A model generated the notes under the pieces. The model worked only from the letters and a program-made list of their open reading frames with translations, was not told the origin of the DNA and did not search any database. From assembly GCA_013141075.1 (NCBI GenBank), contig JABFRQ010000001.1, positions 186,001 through 250,000 on the forward strand: DNA of 64,000 bases. The letters run 5' to 3'. The position numbers were made by a program, and so were the translations under genes. Shown piece by piece: positions 48,756 to 59,444 of this stretch (position 1 is the first letter of the stretch; each line of letters begins with the position of its first letter). The stretch comes from Methylotenera sp. (GTDB lineage: Bacteria > Pseudomonadota > Gammaproteobacteria > Burkholderiales > Methylophilaceae).

Positions 48756-50546
48756 ATGAAACGCATTGCACTCCTTGGCATGCCCAACACAGGGAAATCT
48801 ACCCTGTTCAACCGTATTAGTGGTGCATCTGCGCGCGTGGGTAATTGGCCTGGCATTACGGTTGATTTAATGAGCGCTAAAATTTTAATGGGCGGCCATA
48901 TTGCAGAACTCATTGATTTACCTGGTATTTATGACTTACACGGCTTTTCTGAAGATGAGCAAGTTGTTAGGCATTTTTTAGCCAATAACGCGGTAGATTT
49001 AGTAATTATTTTGCTTAATAGCTCACAAATCGATCGCCAACTTTCATTGGTTTTACAAATTAAAAAACTAGGGTTGCCTTCAGTGTTAGCCTTAAACATG
49101 GCAGATGAAGCCAAGCAAACTGGCATTACGATAGATACCGATAGCCTCACAGCCGCGCTGAATATGCCCGTGGTGCAAATTAGCGCAAAATATGGCGATG
49201 GTTTGCCCAAAGCATTACAAGCGGCAACGCAAATTATCAATCAAAACTTGTCTACCACTAATCCACAAGTAATTAGCCAGCTATTGCAAGAAGACAATCA
49301 AATTGAGCGTGAAATGGAAGCCTTGATTCAACGTCATGTGCAGATTCCAGCTACGCTTTCGGACAACACCACCGATAAAATTGACCGCGTTTTGCTGCAC
49401 AAATGGTTTGGCTTACCGATATTTTTTGCGGCGATGTTTGTGCTATTCCAATTTATTTTTACGGTTGGCAAACCCTTGCAAGATGGCTTGGCATGGGCAT
49501 TAAATCTGTTGCGCGCTGATATATTAACGCCGCTACTAGCCTCAAGCCCTGCTTGGTTTAGCGGGCTAATGCTAGATGGCATTTATAATGGCGTAGCCAC
49601 AGTAGCGGCATTCGTGCCGATTATCGTGCTATTTTTCTTAGTAATGAGCATGGTAGAAGACAGCGGCTATTTATCACGCGCGGCATTTCTAATGGATGCG
49701 CTGATGGCAAAAATGGGCTTAGATGGCCGCGGTTTTGTGATGATGCTCATGGGCTTTGGCTGCAACGTACCCGCACTGATGGGCACGCGCATTATGCGCT
49801 CGCGCCCCATGCGTTTGCTTACGATGTTAGTGATTCCGCTCTCGTTATGCTCGGCGCGGCTACAAGTATTTATCTTTATCATCACCGCATTATTTACTGC
49901 AAAACATGCGCCATTTGTATTATTTGCGCTTTATGTGATGAGCTTTGCCACCATGTTTTTAACCGCCATGTTGTTTCAAGGGCAATATAAAAACGCTGAA
50001 CCGTTTTTACTAGAATTACCGCCGTATCGCTTTCCTACAGCACGTCAAATCATGTTGCGCGGCTGGCATGAAGTAAAACATTTTTTACAACGCGCGACTA
50101 AATTCATTATCATCGGCGTAGTGATGGTTTGGGTCTTAACCAACTACCCGAGCAATGTACCACCAGCCAGTATAGGCACGTATGCAGGCCAAATCGGCGC
50201 ACTATTCGCACCAATATTAGACCCCATCGGCATTAACAGCCAACTAGCCATCGCACTGATTTTTGGTTTTGTGGCAAAAGAAATCGTCATTGGCTCGCTC
50301 GCCGTGATTTACGGCCTACAAGGCGACGCCTTGGGTGCACACATGGCCACCCAAATAGACTGGGTGCAAGCCATGAGCTTTATGCTATTTACGCTGATTT
50401 ACACGCCGTGCTTATCTACCATTGCCACACTTAAAAGTGAATCAAAAAGCAGCGCATTTATGTGGTTATCCATCGGCTGGTCACTAGGGTTAGCGTGGGT
50501 GGTGAGTTTTGTGTTTTATCAAGGTGCGCGAGCGCTGGGATACTAA
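48756..50546 (+). CDS. feoB: Ferrous iron transport GTPase/permease B
   Basis: 596 residues. N-terminal G domain with GMPNTGKST (G1), GNWPGITVD (G2), DLPGIYDL (G3) and NMAD (G4). The membrane part holds the two Gate-like regions, e.g. MLMGFGCNVPALMGTR with the conserved Cys, and LLTMLVIPLSLCSARL. Shorter than E. coli FeoB (773), as in many betaproteobacteria that lack the C-terminal cytoplasmic extension; no feoC is seen. Confidence 0.96.
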   Translation: MKRIALLGMPNTGKSTLFNRISGASARVGNWPGITVDLMSAKILMGGHIAELIDLPGIYDLHGFSEDEQVVRHFLANNAVDLVIILLNSSQIDRQLSLVLQIKKLGLPSVLALNMADEAKQTGITIDTDSLTAALNMPVVQISAKYGDGLPKALQAATQIINQNLSTTNPQVISQLLQEDNQIEREMEALIQRHVQIPATLSDNTTDKIDRVLLHKWFGLPIFFAAMFVLFQFIFTVGKPLQDGLAWALNLLRADILTPLLASSPAWFSGLMLDGIYNGVATVAAFVPIIVLFFLVMSMVEDSGYLSRAAFLMDALMAKMGLDGRGFVMMLMGFGCNVPALMGTRIMRSRPMRLLTMLVIPLSLCSARLQVFIFIITALFTAKHAPFVLFALYVMSFATMFLTAMLFQGQYKNAEPFLLELPPYRFPTARQIMLRGWHEVKHFLQRATKFIIIGVVMVWVLTNYPSNVPPASIGTYAGQIGALFAPILDPIGINSQLAIALIFGFVAKEIVIGSLAVIYGLQGDALGAHMATQIDWVQAMSFMLFTLIYTPCLSTIATLKSESKSSAFMWLSIGWSLGLAWVVSFVFYQGARALGY

Positions 50547-50639
50547 GCTTTCAACTGAAACTTCACCCATCTCTTTTGACCTCCGCTGAAAGCCTTGTAA
50601 ATACTGGCTTGCAGAGGCATTAAAATCTCTCGTAGGTTT

Positions 50640-50981
50640 TTAAGACCTAAACATAAAGTAAACCGCACCCATTAAACACAGCCCCGCCCATAAAAAATCT
50701 AACTTAAGTGGTTGGTGCATATATAGCACCGCAAACGGCACAAACACACTCAGGGTAATGACTTCTTGCAGAATTTTAAGTTGGCCGAGTGACATCACGG
50801 TGAAACCTAAGCGGTTGGCGGGTACTTGAAATAAGTATTCCATTAGCGCAATGCCCCAGCTCACTAGCGCTGCGATTATCCAAGGTTTGTTGTTTAGATT
50901 TTTAAGGTGTGCGTACCATGCAAACGACATGAATACATTTGAAATGGTGAGTAGAAAGATGGTTTTTAGGACGGTTGGCAT
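50640..50981 (-). CDS. DUF486 small DMT-type membrane protein
   Basis: 113 residues with four hydrophobic helices: FLLTISNVFMSFAWYAHLKN, WIIAALVSWGIALMEY, VITLSVFVPFAVLYMHQ and LCLMGAVYFMF. FAWYAHLK and EYLFQVPANRLG are typical of DUF486. Substrate unknown. It converges with feoB. Confidence 0.9.
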   Translation of the reverse strand: MPTVLKTIFLLTISNVFMSFAWYAHLKNLNNKPWIIAALVSWGIALMEYLFQVPANRLGFTVMSLGQLKILQEVITLSVFVPFAVLYMHQPLKLDFLWAGLCLMGAVYFMFRS

Positions 50982-50988
50982 GACTTAT

Positions 50989-51017
50989 GTAGGAGCGCAA
51001 TTTATTGCGCTCCCTAC
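50989..51017. repeat. Short palindromic intergenic repeat
   Basis: GTAGGAGCGCAA-ttta-TTGCGCTCCCTAC, a 12-bp stem with one extra C. It sits between the PII gene and the DUF486 gene and shares its ends with the larger element at 42464-42542. Confidence 0.6.
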
Positions 51018-51024
51018 CCAAATA

Positions 51025-51375
<351 letters not shown>

Positions 51376-51425
51376 TTAAAATATACGGTTAGATGACGGT
51401 AGAGTTTTGATACGATTTGTGAATA

Positions 51426-53039
51426 TTACGTGAACTGCTTGTCAAAATCTAGCTTGACGGTAATAGGGTAGCGCCTATCTTTGCCAAAGCCGCGGTCTGT
51501 AATGCGCACGCCTACTGGCGATTGACGGCGTTTGTATTCGTTGCGGTCTATGAGTTTAATCACGCGGTTCACATCTGCGCTCTGGTAGCCCATATTGATA
51601 ATATCCACGTGGCTTAAATCGTCTTCTACATAGGCTTCAATAATGCCGTCTAAAATGTCATAAGGCGGCAAGCTGTCTTGGTCGAGCTGATTTTCGCGCA
51701 ACTCGGCTGATGGCGGACGCGTAATAATGCGCTGCGGAATCGCATGTGATAAACCGTTACGGTAATTGCAAAGTTTGTACACCAAAGTTTTTGGCACATC
51801 TTTAAGTAGCGCAAAGCCACCCGCCATATCGCCATACAGTGTGCAATAACCCACGGCCATTTCACTTTTATTGCCTGTGGTCACAACAATGCTACCAAAT
51901 TTATTGGATAGCGCCATGAGTAACATACCGCGTATGCGCGCTTGCAGGTTTTCTTCCGTCGCATCAAAGGGCAAGCTGCCAAATTGCGGCGCTAGCGCGG
52001 CAGTGTAGGCTTCATACATGGGTTTGATGGCAATTTCACTATATTTTACGCCGAGAATATTGGCCATTTCACGCGCGTCATTCACGCTAATATCAGCCGT
52101 AAATTCTGAAGGCATCATCACCGCATGCACATTTTGTGCCCCAAGGGCATCCACCGCAATTGCCATGGTTAAAGCAGAATCCACACCACCAGACAAGCCC
52201 AGCACCACGCCAGGAAAGCCATTTTTACGCACGTAATCGTGCAGGCCGAGTTTTAGGGCATTATAGACTGAGGCTTCTACACTTAAATGTGGCGTAATTA
52301 CAGCAGAAATGGGCTGTGAGCCATTAAAATCAAGCACTGCAAGGGTAGCTTCAAACGCAGGTAAATGATGCGTTAAGTTGCCTGTACTATTCAACACAAA
52401 TGAGCCGCCATCAAACACGAGTTCATCTTGCCCACCAACCATATTGGCGTAGAGAATCGGCAGCTTGGTTTCAGCTGTGCGGTCACGTAATCTATCTAAG
52501 CGCGTGTTGTGTTTTTCTAAGTGAAAAGGCGACGCGTTGATAGAAATCAACAGCTCAGCGCCTGCTTGTTTCGCCAATAATGCTGGGGCTGGTTCCCATA
52601 CATCTGCACAAATTAGCACACCGATTTTAATATTTTGATGCTCAAAAATTAGCGGCTCACTGCCAGCTGCAAAGTAGCGTTTTTCATCAAACACACTGTA
52701 ATTTGGCAAAGCGTGTTTATGATAAGTAGCCAAAATTTTGCCGTCTTGCAGCACTGAAGCCGCATTGTAACAAACATCATCCACTTGATGCGGATGCCCA
52801 ACAATCACCGTAATATCCGTGAGCGCCGCACTTAATTGAACGAGCGCTTTATCGCAAGCCTGCAAAAAATCATCGCGTAATAGTAAATCTTCTGGCGGAT
52901 AACCGCATAACGACAGCTCTGGTGTCACTAGCAAGGTTGCGCCTTGCGCGCGCGCTTGGTTCGCATTTGCGATGATGCTTTCAACATTGCCAGCAATGTC
53001 GCCGACCATGCAATTCATTTGCGCAATGGCAATTTTCAT
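51426..53039 (-). CDS. nadE: Glutamine-dependent NAD+ synthase
   Basis: 537 residues. N-terminal nitrilase-type glutaminase (TPELSLCGYPPEDLL with Glu, HKHALPNYSVFDE with Lys, GVLICADVWEP with catalytic Cys), then the synthetase domain with PP-loop GLSGGVDSAL and TTGNKSEMAVGY. It amidates nicotinic acid adenine dinucleotide with ammonia from glutamine. It is 62 bp upstream of the PII gene, a frequent neighbour in betaproteobacteria. Confidence 0.96.
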   Translation of the reverse strand: MKIAIAQMNCMVGDIAGNVESIIANANQARAQGATLLVTPELSLCGYPPEDLLLRDDFLQACDKALVQLSAALTDITVIVGHPHQVDDVCYNAASVLQDGKILATYHKHALPNYSVFDEKRYFAAGSEPLIFEHQNIKIGVLICADVWEPAPALLAKQAGAELLISINASPFHLEKHNTRLDRLRDRTAETKLPILYANMVGGQDELVFDGGSFVLNSTGNLTHHLPAFEATLAVLDFNGSQPISAVITPHLSVEASVYNALKLGLHDYVRKNGFPGVVLGLSGGVDSALTMAIAVDALGAQNVHAVMMPSEFTADISVNDAREMANILGVKYSEIAIKPMYEAYTAALAPQFGSLPFDATEENLQARIRGMLLMALSNKFGSIVVTTGNKSEMAVGYCTLYGDMAGGFALLKDVPKTLVYKLCNYRNGLSHAIPQRIITRPPSAELRENQLDQDSLPPYDILDGIIEAYVEDDLSHVDIINMGYQSADVNRVIKLIDRNEYKRRQSPVGVRITDRGFGKDRRYPITVKLDFDKQFT

Positions 53040-53064
53040 GTGTTAGCTACCACCAAAACATGCA

Positions 53065-54015
53065 TCAATATGAGCCGCCAGCAGCTTTAATCATCTGCAC
53101 GATTTCTGTGTGCTGGCCTTTAAGTGCGTACACCAAGGCGGTTAAGCCATATTTGTCTTTAGCTTTAACATTAGCGTGGTTATCTAACAATAATTTAACC
53201 ATATCAGACTTGCCATTGCTTACTGCTATATGTAGTAATGGCGTGCCTTCGTCATCTAAATGATTAACATCTGCGCCCGCAGCCAACAATGCTTTTGCGG
53301 CATCATATTTTGATTTTTTTACCGCCCAAGTGAGCGCAGTCCATTCTGCATTATCTCGCTGATTCACACTCGCGCCACGTTTTGCTAGCAACTCAACTGC
53401 TGGGGCATTGCCTGCGCGCGCTGCAATCATCAAAGCTGTTGCGCCTAAATTATCTTGTACTTGTACATCAGCTTTGTTATCTAACAGTGTGGTAATGGTC
53501 GAAATGTCGCCACTTTTTGCGGCATACATCAATACGGTTTTACCACTATCACTTTTTGAGTTCACATCAACACCATGCTTCATGAACAAATCTACCGCTT
53601 GCGCATAGCCTGCCACCGAAGCTAGACCTAGCGCGCTCCAACCTGCAGCATCGCGAATTTTGGAATTCGCACCTTTATCTAACAGTACGCGAATAGTGGC
53701 CAAATTATTTTTCTTAGTGGCATACATTAAGGCTGTCCAGCCTCCAGCATCTTTTGCGTTAATTTCAGCGCCTTTGCTAAGCAATGCTGTTGCCACCTCA
53801 AATTTATCTTTTCGCGCAGCATACATCAATGCAGTTGTACCACTAGCATCTTTTGCATTTGCACTTGCACCGCTGGCGAGCATGGCGTTCACTGTAGCCA
53901 CATCACCTTTTGAGGCGGCAACCAGCAGATATGACACATCTTCAGCAGCCAATGCAGAAAGTGTGAGTGATGCGAATAATAGCGCCGCAAAAAAGCGTTT
54001 GAAAAGTATAGTCAT
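53065..54015 (-). CDS. Exported ankyrin-repeat protein
   Basis: 316 residues. Signal peptide about 1-23 (LFASLTLSALAAED), then eight or nine 33-residue ankyrin repeats with the TALMYAAKxG-type core (e.g. GTTALMYAARKDKFEVATAL, GGWTALMYATKKNN). Predicted periplasmic protein-binding scaffold; partner unknown. It lies between nadE and sucD on the same strand, 25 bp and 32 bp from its neighbours, so co-transcription is likely. Confidence 0.9.
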   Translation of the reverse strand: MTILFKRFFAALLFASLTLSALAAEDVSYLLVAASKGDVATVNAMLASGASANAKDASGTTALMYAARKDKFEVATALLSKGAEINAKDAGGWTALMYATKKNNLATIRVLLDKGANSKIRDAAGWSALGLASVAGYAQAVDLFMKHGVDVNSKSDSGKTVLMYAAKSGDISTITTLLDNKADVQVQDNLGATALMIAARAGNAPAVELLAKRGASVNQRDNAEWTALTWAVKKSKYDAAKALLAAGADVNHLDDEGTPLLHIAVSNGKSDMVKLLLDNHANVKAKDKYGLTALVYALKGQHTEIVQMIKAAGGSY

Positions 54016-54047
54016 AATAATTTTTTTGCGCCTTAGATATGTGCCAC

Positions 54048-54926
54048 TTACTTTTTAGCCAGTATCGCAGCAAGCACCGCTTCACCCAAGCCTGCAGGCG
54101 AGCTTGCAACCACCGCACCCGCTAATTCTAGTGCGCGAATTTTGTCTGAAGCTTTACCGCTACCGCCAGAAATAATCGCCCCAGCATGCCCCATGCGTTT
54201 TCCTGCTGGCGCGGTTTGTCCTGCAATGTAGGCTGCTACGGGCTTGGTAACATGGCTTTTAATAAATTCAGCAGCAGCTTCTTCATCTGAACCACCGATT
54301 TCGCCGACCATAATAATGGCTTCAGTTTCAGCATCCGCTTCAAACATTTGCAAGCACTCAATAAAGTTTAAACCTTTAATTGGGTCGCCGCCGATGCCTA
54401 CACAAGTACTTTGGCCCAATTTTAAAGCAGTGGTTTGATGCACAGCTTCATAAGTAAGCGTGCCAGAGCGCGACACAATACCAATTTTTCCACGCAGGTG
54501 GATACTGCCTGGCATAATGCCGATTTTGCATTCGTCTGGCGTAATTACGCCTGGGCAATTTGGGCCGATTAACTTAGCACCATTGGCTTTTAACGCAGCT
54601 TTTACATTGAGCATATCTAACACTGGTATGCCTTCTGTAATGCAAATAATAAGGTCTATACCCGCATCACAAGCTTCTAAAATAGAATCTGCCGCAAAGG
54701 CTGGTGGTACATAAATAACGCTGGCATTCGCTCCAGTGCTACGCACAGCATCGCGCATGGTGTTGAATACGGGTAAGCCTAAATGTAATTGGTCGCCTTT
54801 GCCTGGCGTCACTCCACCCACCATTTTTGTGCCGTATGCCAACGCTTGCTCAGAGTGAAACGTGCCTTGTCTGCCCGTAAACCCTTGGCAAAGTACTTTG
54901 GTGTTTTTATTAACTAAGATACTCAT
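54048..54926 (-). CDS. sucD: Succinyl-CoA synthetase alpha subunit
   Basis: 292 residues (E. coli 289) from the ATG at 54926 ([12 protein letters not shown]). CoA-binding [25 protein letters not shown], and the phospho-histidine in [14 protein letters not shown]. It interconverts succinyl-CoA and succinate with ADP/ATP. One base separates it from sucC. Malate thiokinase alpha subunits are close relatives and cannot be excluded by eye. Confidence 0.94.
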   Translation of the reverse strand: MSILVNKNTKVLCQGFTGRQGTFHSEQALAYGTKMVGGVTPGKGDQLHLGLPVFNTMRDAVRSTGANASVIYVPPAFAADSILEACDAGIDLIICITEGIPVLDMLNVKAALKANGAKLIGPNCPGVITPDECKIGIMPGSIHLRGKIGIVSRSGTLTYEAVHQTTALKLGQSTCVGIGGDPIKGLNFIECLQMFEADAETEAIIMVGEIGGSDEEAAAEFIKSHVTKPVAAYIAGQTAPAGKRMGHAGAIISGGSGKASDKIRALELAGAVVASSPAGLGEAVLAAILAKK

Positions 54927-54927
54927 G

Positions 54928-56088
54928 CTAAGCCACCGCCTTAACCGCTTGCACGGCCGCATCCGTTAAGCCTTCAGCAGAAATAATATTCAGCCCGCTA
55001 GATTTCAACATTTCTTTACCTAAATCCACATTAGTACCTTCTAAACGCACAATAACGGGTATTTGCATACCAACTTCTTTCACTGCAGTGATAATGCCTT
55101 CTGCAATGATGTCGCAGCGCATAATGCCGCCAAAAATATTCACCAAAATCGCTTTCACATTTTGGTCTTCAAGAATAATTTTAAAGGCTTTGGTCACAGT
55201 TTCAGCCGTTGCACCACCGCCCACATCTAAAAAGTTAGCGGGTGCGCCGCCGTGCAATTTAATTAAATCCATGGTGGCCATGGCAAGGCCAGCGCCATTG
55301 ACCATGCAGCCAATATTGCCATTAAGTGCTATGTAATTGATACCTGCATGGTGTGCCGTAGCTTCTTTAACATCTTCTTGACTCCAATCGCGTTGCTCAG
55401 CTAACGCTTTTTGGCGGTAAAGTGAGTTATCGTCAATGCTCATTTTGCAATCTAGCGCGAATAATTTACCATCCGTGGTCACGACTAACGGGTTAATTTC
55501 TAACAGTGCCAAATCGTTTTCTTTAAATAAACGATACAAGCCTTTTAAAATCTTAGTAAATGCGCCAATTTGCTCGCCACTTAAATCCAACTTAAACGCC
55601 AAGTTTCGTGCTTGAAAATCTACCAAGCCATTTAATGGGTCGCATACTTCTTGCAGAATTTTCTCAGGGTTATTGAGCGCAATCTCTTCAATATCCATGC
55701 CGCCTGCACTAGATGCCACCACCACCACGCGCTCTAAGGTTCTATCTACCAACATAGATAAATAAAGCTCACGCGCAATTGGCAAGGTTTCTTCAATTAA
55801 CACTTGGTTCACAGGCTGGCCATCTGGCGCATTTTGGTAAGTGACTAAGGTTTTACCAAGCAGCGCACTCGCCACGTTTTGCGCTTCTTCGGTAGATTTA
55901 ACCACCTTCACGCCGCCCGCTTTGCCGCGACCGCCAGCATGCACTTGGGCTTTCACCACCCAAGCACCACTGTTAATTTCAGAAGTCACGGTTGGCGTTT
56001 GTTTAGCAACTGATATTACTTGCCCACGCGGCACAGGAATGCCGTACTTTTGCAGCAAGGTTTTGGCTTGATATTCGTGTAGATTCAT
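54928..56088 (-). CDS. sucC: Succinyl-CoA synthetase beta subunit
   Basis: 386 residues (E. coli 388) from the ATG at 56088 ([12 protein letters not shown]). ATP-grasp domain with [27 protein letters not shown] and the C-terminal [10 protein letters not shown] and VRLEGTN. The upstream in-frame ATG at 56172 adds 28 residues without homology and is rejected. First gene of sucC-sucD. Confidence 0.95.
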   Translation of the reverse strand: MNLHEYQAKTLLQKYGIPVPRGQVISVAKQTPTVTSEINSGAWVVKAQVHAGGRGKAGGVKVVKSTEEAQNVASALLGKTLVTYQNAPDGQPVNQVLIEETLPIARELYLSMLVDRTLERVVVVASSAGGMDIEEIALNNPEKILQEVCDPLNGLVDFQARNLAFKLDLSGEQIGAFTKILKGLYRLFKENDLALLEINPLVVTTDGKLFALDCKMSIDDNSLYRQKALAEQRDWSQEDVKEATAHHAGINYIALNGNIGCMVNGAGLAMATMDLIKLHGGAPANFLDVGGGATAETVTKAFKIILEDQNVKAILVNIFGGIMRCDIIAEGIITAVKEVGMQIPVIVRLEGTNVDLGKEMLKSSGLNIISAEGLTDAAVQAVKAVA

Positions 56089-56215
56089 TGATGATTGATT
56101 TGAAAAAAGAGGTTTTATATTTAAGCTGGTATTTTCGCGCAAAAGTGCGGTTGATGCTAGTAAAAGAAGCATTAAGCACCTGCTATAATGACATTTTTAT
56201 TCAAATAGGTTTCAC

Positions 56216-57055
56216 ATGCGTTTAGTTGTTCAAAGCCGCGCAGTTACTGTGGCACATCTCACTCATATTCACCGTTTAATTGGTGGCAATACGCAGTTTA
56301 TGCAAATTGCTGAACACGCCTATTATTTGCCGACTAATATAACTGATATTGAAACCGTGAAAACGTTTTGTGCTGAACAAAAAATTGATTGTGCCTTAGT
56401 GCCAGACGCGCAGCGTTTAAGCAATTTTGGCTTGGCAGTAATGGATATGGATTCAACACTCATCAACATTGAGTGTATTGATGAAATTGCCGATATGATG
56501 AATATCAAACCGCAAGTTTCTGAAATTACCGAAAGCGCCATGCGCGGTGAAATTGACTTCGCCACCAGTTTAAAAAAACGTGTGGCGCTATTAAAAGCCT
56601 TACCCGAAACTGCACTGCAACGCGTAATAGATGAGCGTTTACAAGCCAATCCTGGTGCTCACGAATGGATTGCAGCTTGTCGCGCAAATAATATTAAAAC
56701 CATGGTGGTTTCTGGCGGCTTTACCTTGTTCGCCAGCCATGTAAAAGAGATGTTAGGATTAGATTATGCAGTAGCCAACAACTTGGAAATTATTGGTGGT
56801 AAGCTCACTGGCAATATTTTGGGCGACATTGTAGATGCAGAGCGTAAGGCACAAGAGTTAATTAAGTTACGCAATCATTTAGGCTTAACTACCAGCCAAA
56901 CCATTGCCATTGGCGATGGTGCTAACGACCTAAAAATGTTATCTGCCGCCACAGTTGGTGTGGCTTATCGCGCTAAACCTGTGGTACAAGCGCAAGCGAT
57001 GTATGCACTCAATTACGTAGGCTTAGAAGGTGTCATTAATTTACTGACAGCATAA
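56216..57055 (+). CDS. serB: Phosphoserine phosphatase
   Basis: 279 residues. HAD motifs: AVMDMDSTLI (nucleophile Asp), VVSGGFTLF (Ser) and IGDGANDLKML; the cap holds IECIDEIADMM and AMRGEIDFATSLKKRV, both diagnostic of SerB. Last step of serine synthesis. It is divergent from sucC with 127 bp between. Confidence 0.96.
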   Translation: MRLVVQSRAVTVAHLTHIHRLIGGNTQFMQIAEHAYYLPTNITDIETVKTFCAEQKIDCALVPDAQRLSNFGLAVMDMDSTLINIECIDEIADMMNIKPQVSEITESAMRGEIDFATSLKKRVALLKALPETALQRVIDERLQANPGAHEWIAACRANNIKTMVVSGGFTLFASHVKEMLGLDYAVANNLEIIGGKLTGNILGDIVDAERKAQELIKLRNHLGLTTSQTIAIGDGANDLKMLSAATVGVAYRAKPVVQAQAMYALNYVGLEGVINLLTA

Positions 57056-57074
57056 TTTAGACTAAGCATTCACT

Positions 57075-58187
57075 TTAAAACCTAGAATCGCCCCAGCGCA
57101 AGTCACAACGGTCGTCACCAATGTAATAAGTTTCACCGCTACGATTAACGCAGTAATTGGGCGAAACTATCATTTCAGAAAACACCATGCCTTCGCTAAT
57201 GCGCGTGTATTCAAACAATATTGAGCGAATCACTTGCGCATTTTTGTGAATATGCGAGCCGTGCGAGATCCAGCAGGGGCCGATAATTTGCGCGCCAGCA
57301 TCTATTTGCGTACCAGAATCTATATACACGGGGCCTTCAATCTTTACGTTATCCCAGTCTATTTTAGTATTTAAACCCACCCAAATACTAGGCTTCACCT
57401 CTTTACCAGGCATTTTCATATAGCTAATTTCGCCGCGTAAAACACGTTGCAGCACTTCCCAATAATCTGAGATACGGCCAATATCTATCCAGTTGTAACT
57501 GCGTTTTTGTGCGTAAAAAGGTAAGCCTTTTTCTACAAGTAAAGGGAATAACTGACTGCCGATGTCAAAATTTTCACCTCTAGGAATTAGCTCAATGGCT
57601 TCAGGCTCAAAAAAGTAAATACCCGTGCTGGCAAGGCTAGAACGTGCTTCAGCTGGCGTTGGTTTTTCTTGAAACGAAATCACGCGGCCAGTTTCATCTG
57701 TTTCCACAATACCGTAATTACTCACCTCAGCAGCGGGCACTTGCATCGCCACCACGCTCACCATAGCTTTTTTCTGCTTGTGCTCTAATAAGGCCGCGCT
57801 AATATCAAGGTCAATGAGTGCATCGCCACATATCACAATGGTAGTTTGATCAAAGAATCCACCAAAATCTTGAATGCGCCGCATTCCGCCTGCTGAACCT
57901 AGTGGCTTTGGGATAAGCTCTCCCTGATCATACCCACCTTCATATGAATAACCAATTTCCACACCCCAACGCTGGCCATTGCTAAAATACTGTTCTATTT
58001 TTCTGTTTAAATGCGCTACATTGACCATAATTTCTCGCACGCCATGACGCGCGAGATGCTCAATTAAATACTCCATCACAGGCTTACCCAGAATCGGAAT
58101 CATAGGCTTTGGTAAATCTTTAGTCAGCGGACGCACCCGTGTACCCTGCCCTGCAGCCAATATCATCCCTTTGAGTTGTGTGGTCAT
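57075..58187 (-). CDS. NDP-sugar pyrophosphorylase with left-handed beta-helix tail
   Basis: 370 residues from the ATG at 58187. N-terminal nucleotidyltransferase with GMILAAGQGTRVRPLTKDLP and KPMIPILGKPVMEYLI, VICGDALIDLD metal site, then a hexapeptide-repeat tail (about 260-345). It makes an activated sugar, GDP-mannose-like or glucose-type by family, but the exact base and sugar are not clear. It is convergent with serB and lies next to glucokinase. Confidence 0.87.
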   Translation of the reverse strand: MTTQLKGMILAAGQGTRVRPLTKDLPKPMIPILGKPVMEYLIEHLARHGVREIMVNVAHLNRKIEQYFSNGQRWGVEIGYSYEGGYDQGELIPKPLGSAGGMRRIQDFGGFFDQTTIVICGDALIDLDISAALLEHKQKKAMVSVVAMQVPAAEVSNYGIVETDETGRVISFQEKPTPAEARSSLASTGIYFFEPEAIELIPRGENFDIGSQLFPLLVEKGLPFYAQKRSYNWIDIGRISDYWEVLQRVLRGEISYMKMPGKEVKPSIWVGLNTKIDWDNVKIEGPVYIDSGTQIDAGAQIIGPCWISHGSHIHKNAQVIRSILFEYTRISEGMVFSEMIVSPNYCVNRSGETYYIGDDRCDLRWGDSRF

Positions 58188-58283
58188 ATCGCACTCCAAT
58201 CTTCAACTTGATTAAACTGATTAACCATCAACATGCCTTTCAGAAAATCTAGCATTACTACTAACAGTGTGATTAACGTCAAG

Positions 58284-59252
58284 CTAAACACCTTCACAAC
58301 ATTCAAAATAACGGCTTGCACCAATCAGCGCTGGGGTTTCAGCATGGATGACATAACATGGAATAGCTGCAAGGTAACTGGCAAAGCGGCCTTTTTCTTC
58401 AAATCTAGTACGAAATGGCGATTGGGCGAAAAATGTGCCTAGTTGCGGCAATATGCCTCCACCCAAATAAATGCCACCACGGGCACCAAGCGTAAGTGCA
58501 AGGTTGCCTGCTACCGTGCCCAACATGGCGCAAAAAACGGTTACAGCTTCATGGCATAAGGCATCACTGCCTGCAAGCGTACGCTGGGCAATTTCTTTAG
58601 GTGTAATGGGTTCTACTACTTCATTGCGTAATAAGCCTATAGTTTCGCGCAGCAACACAAGCCCTGGGCCAGATAATATGCACTCAGCCGATACGTGGCC
58701 GATTCGATGGCGCAATGCTGCGATAATTTCCGCCTCAACATCATTGGCGGCAGCTAAAGTGACATGACCGCCCTCGCCTGCCAGTGCTTGCCAAAAACTG
58801 CCTGATTTAACTAAGCTGGCCACGCCTAAACCCGTGCCTGGGCCAATAACACCAATGGGTTCATTGGGTACGGCATAGCCGCCACCAATCTGCACCAAAT
58901 CTTTTGAAGTTAATGCAGGTAAAGATAAAGCTAATGCTGCAAAGTCGTTAATAAATACCAAACTAGTAAAACCAAGCTCATCTTTAAGCGCTTGCACTGA
59001 GAATGACCAGTGATGATTAGTCATGGCGATACGGTCGCCAGTAACAGGCGTTGCGATTGCAATCACGGCTGCTGTTGGTTGTTCACCTACCATAGTCATG
59101 TAAGCATAGATGGCAGCGCCTATGTCAGGATAATCAATGCATGTCAGCACATGAATTTGTGTGGGCATGCCAGCTTGATCTAGTAAAGCAAAGCGGGCGT
59201 TTGTGCCGCCGATGTCAGCAACTAGGCGAATGGGGGTTGGGGGCATGGTCAT
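58284..59252 (-). CDS. glk: Glucokinase
   Basis: 322 residues (E. coli 321). Phosphate-binding LVADIGGTNARFALLD, catalytic FINDFAALALSLPAL, GPGTGLGVASLV and the substrate GEGGHVTLAA segment. It phosphorylates glucose with ATP, linking the beta-glucosidase product to central metabolism. It starts 293 bp from the GH1 gene stop; a LacI-type half site lies in that gap. Confidence 0.95.
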   Translation of the reverse strand: MTMPPTPIRLVADIGGTNARFALLDQAGMPTQIHVLTCIDYPDIGAAIYAYMTMVGEQPTAAVIAIATPVTGDRIAMTNHHWSFSVQALKDELGFTSLVFINDFAALALSLPALTSKDLVQIGGGYAVPNEPIGVIGPGTGLGVASLVKSGSFWQALAGEGGHVTLAAANDVEAEIIAALRHRIGHVSAECILSGPGLVLLRETIGLLRNEVVEPITPKEIAQRTLAGSDALCHEAVTVFCAMLGTVAGNLALTLGARGGIYLGGGILPQLGTFFAQSPFRTRFEEKGRFASYLAAIPCYVIHAETPALIGASRYFECCEGV

Positions 59253-59336
59253 TTAATAAATTAAGTGTCATACAAGATTAGCAATCGTTAATCTCGCAAT
59301 TTAATACATCCGATTGTAATGAAAAAGTGCGCCTAA

Positions 59337-59350
59337 TGGTAGCGCTGAAT
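59337..59350. promoter_or_regulatory. Possible LacI/GalR-type operator upstream of glk
   Basis: TGGTAGCGCTGAAT matches the central TGGNANCGNT half of LacI-family operators, with a poorer right half. It lies 85 bp before the glk start. No regulator gene is in the window. Confidence 0.25.
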
Positions 59351-59444
59351 TCACTAGAGCCAACAAGTCAATTCGAGCATGCAAATGATATTTTAGAGTG
59401 GTGGTGCAACAAAATATTGCAAGACATGTATATTACAAAATCTA

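Noticed and set aside
54928-56172. Longer sucC from the upstream ATG, and likewise longer sucD and trpS
   Set aside because: The extra N-terminal residues have no family match; the internal starts give the usual protein beginnings.
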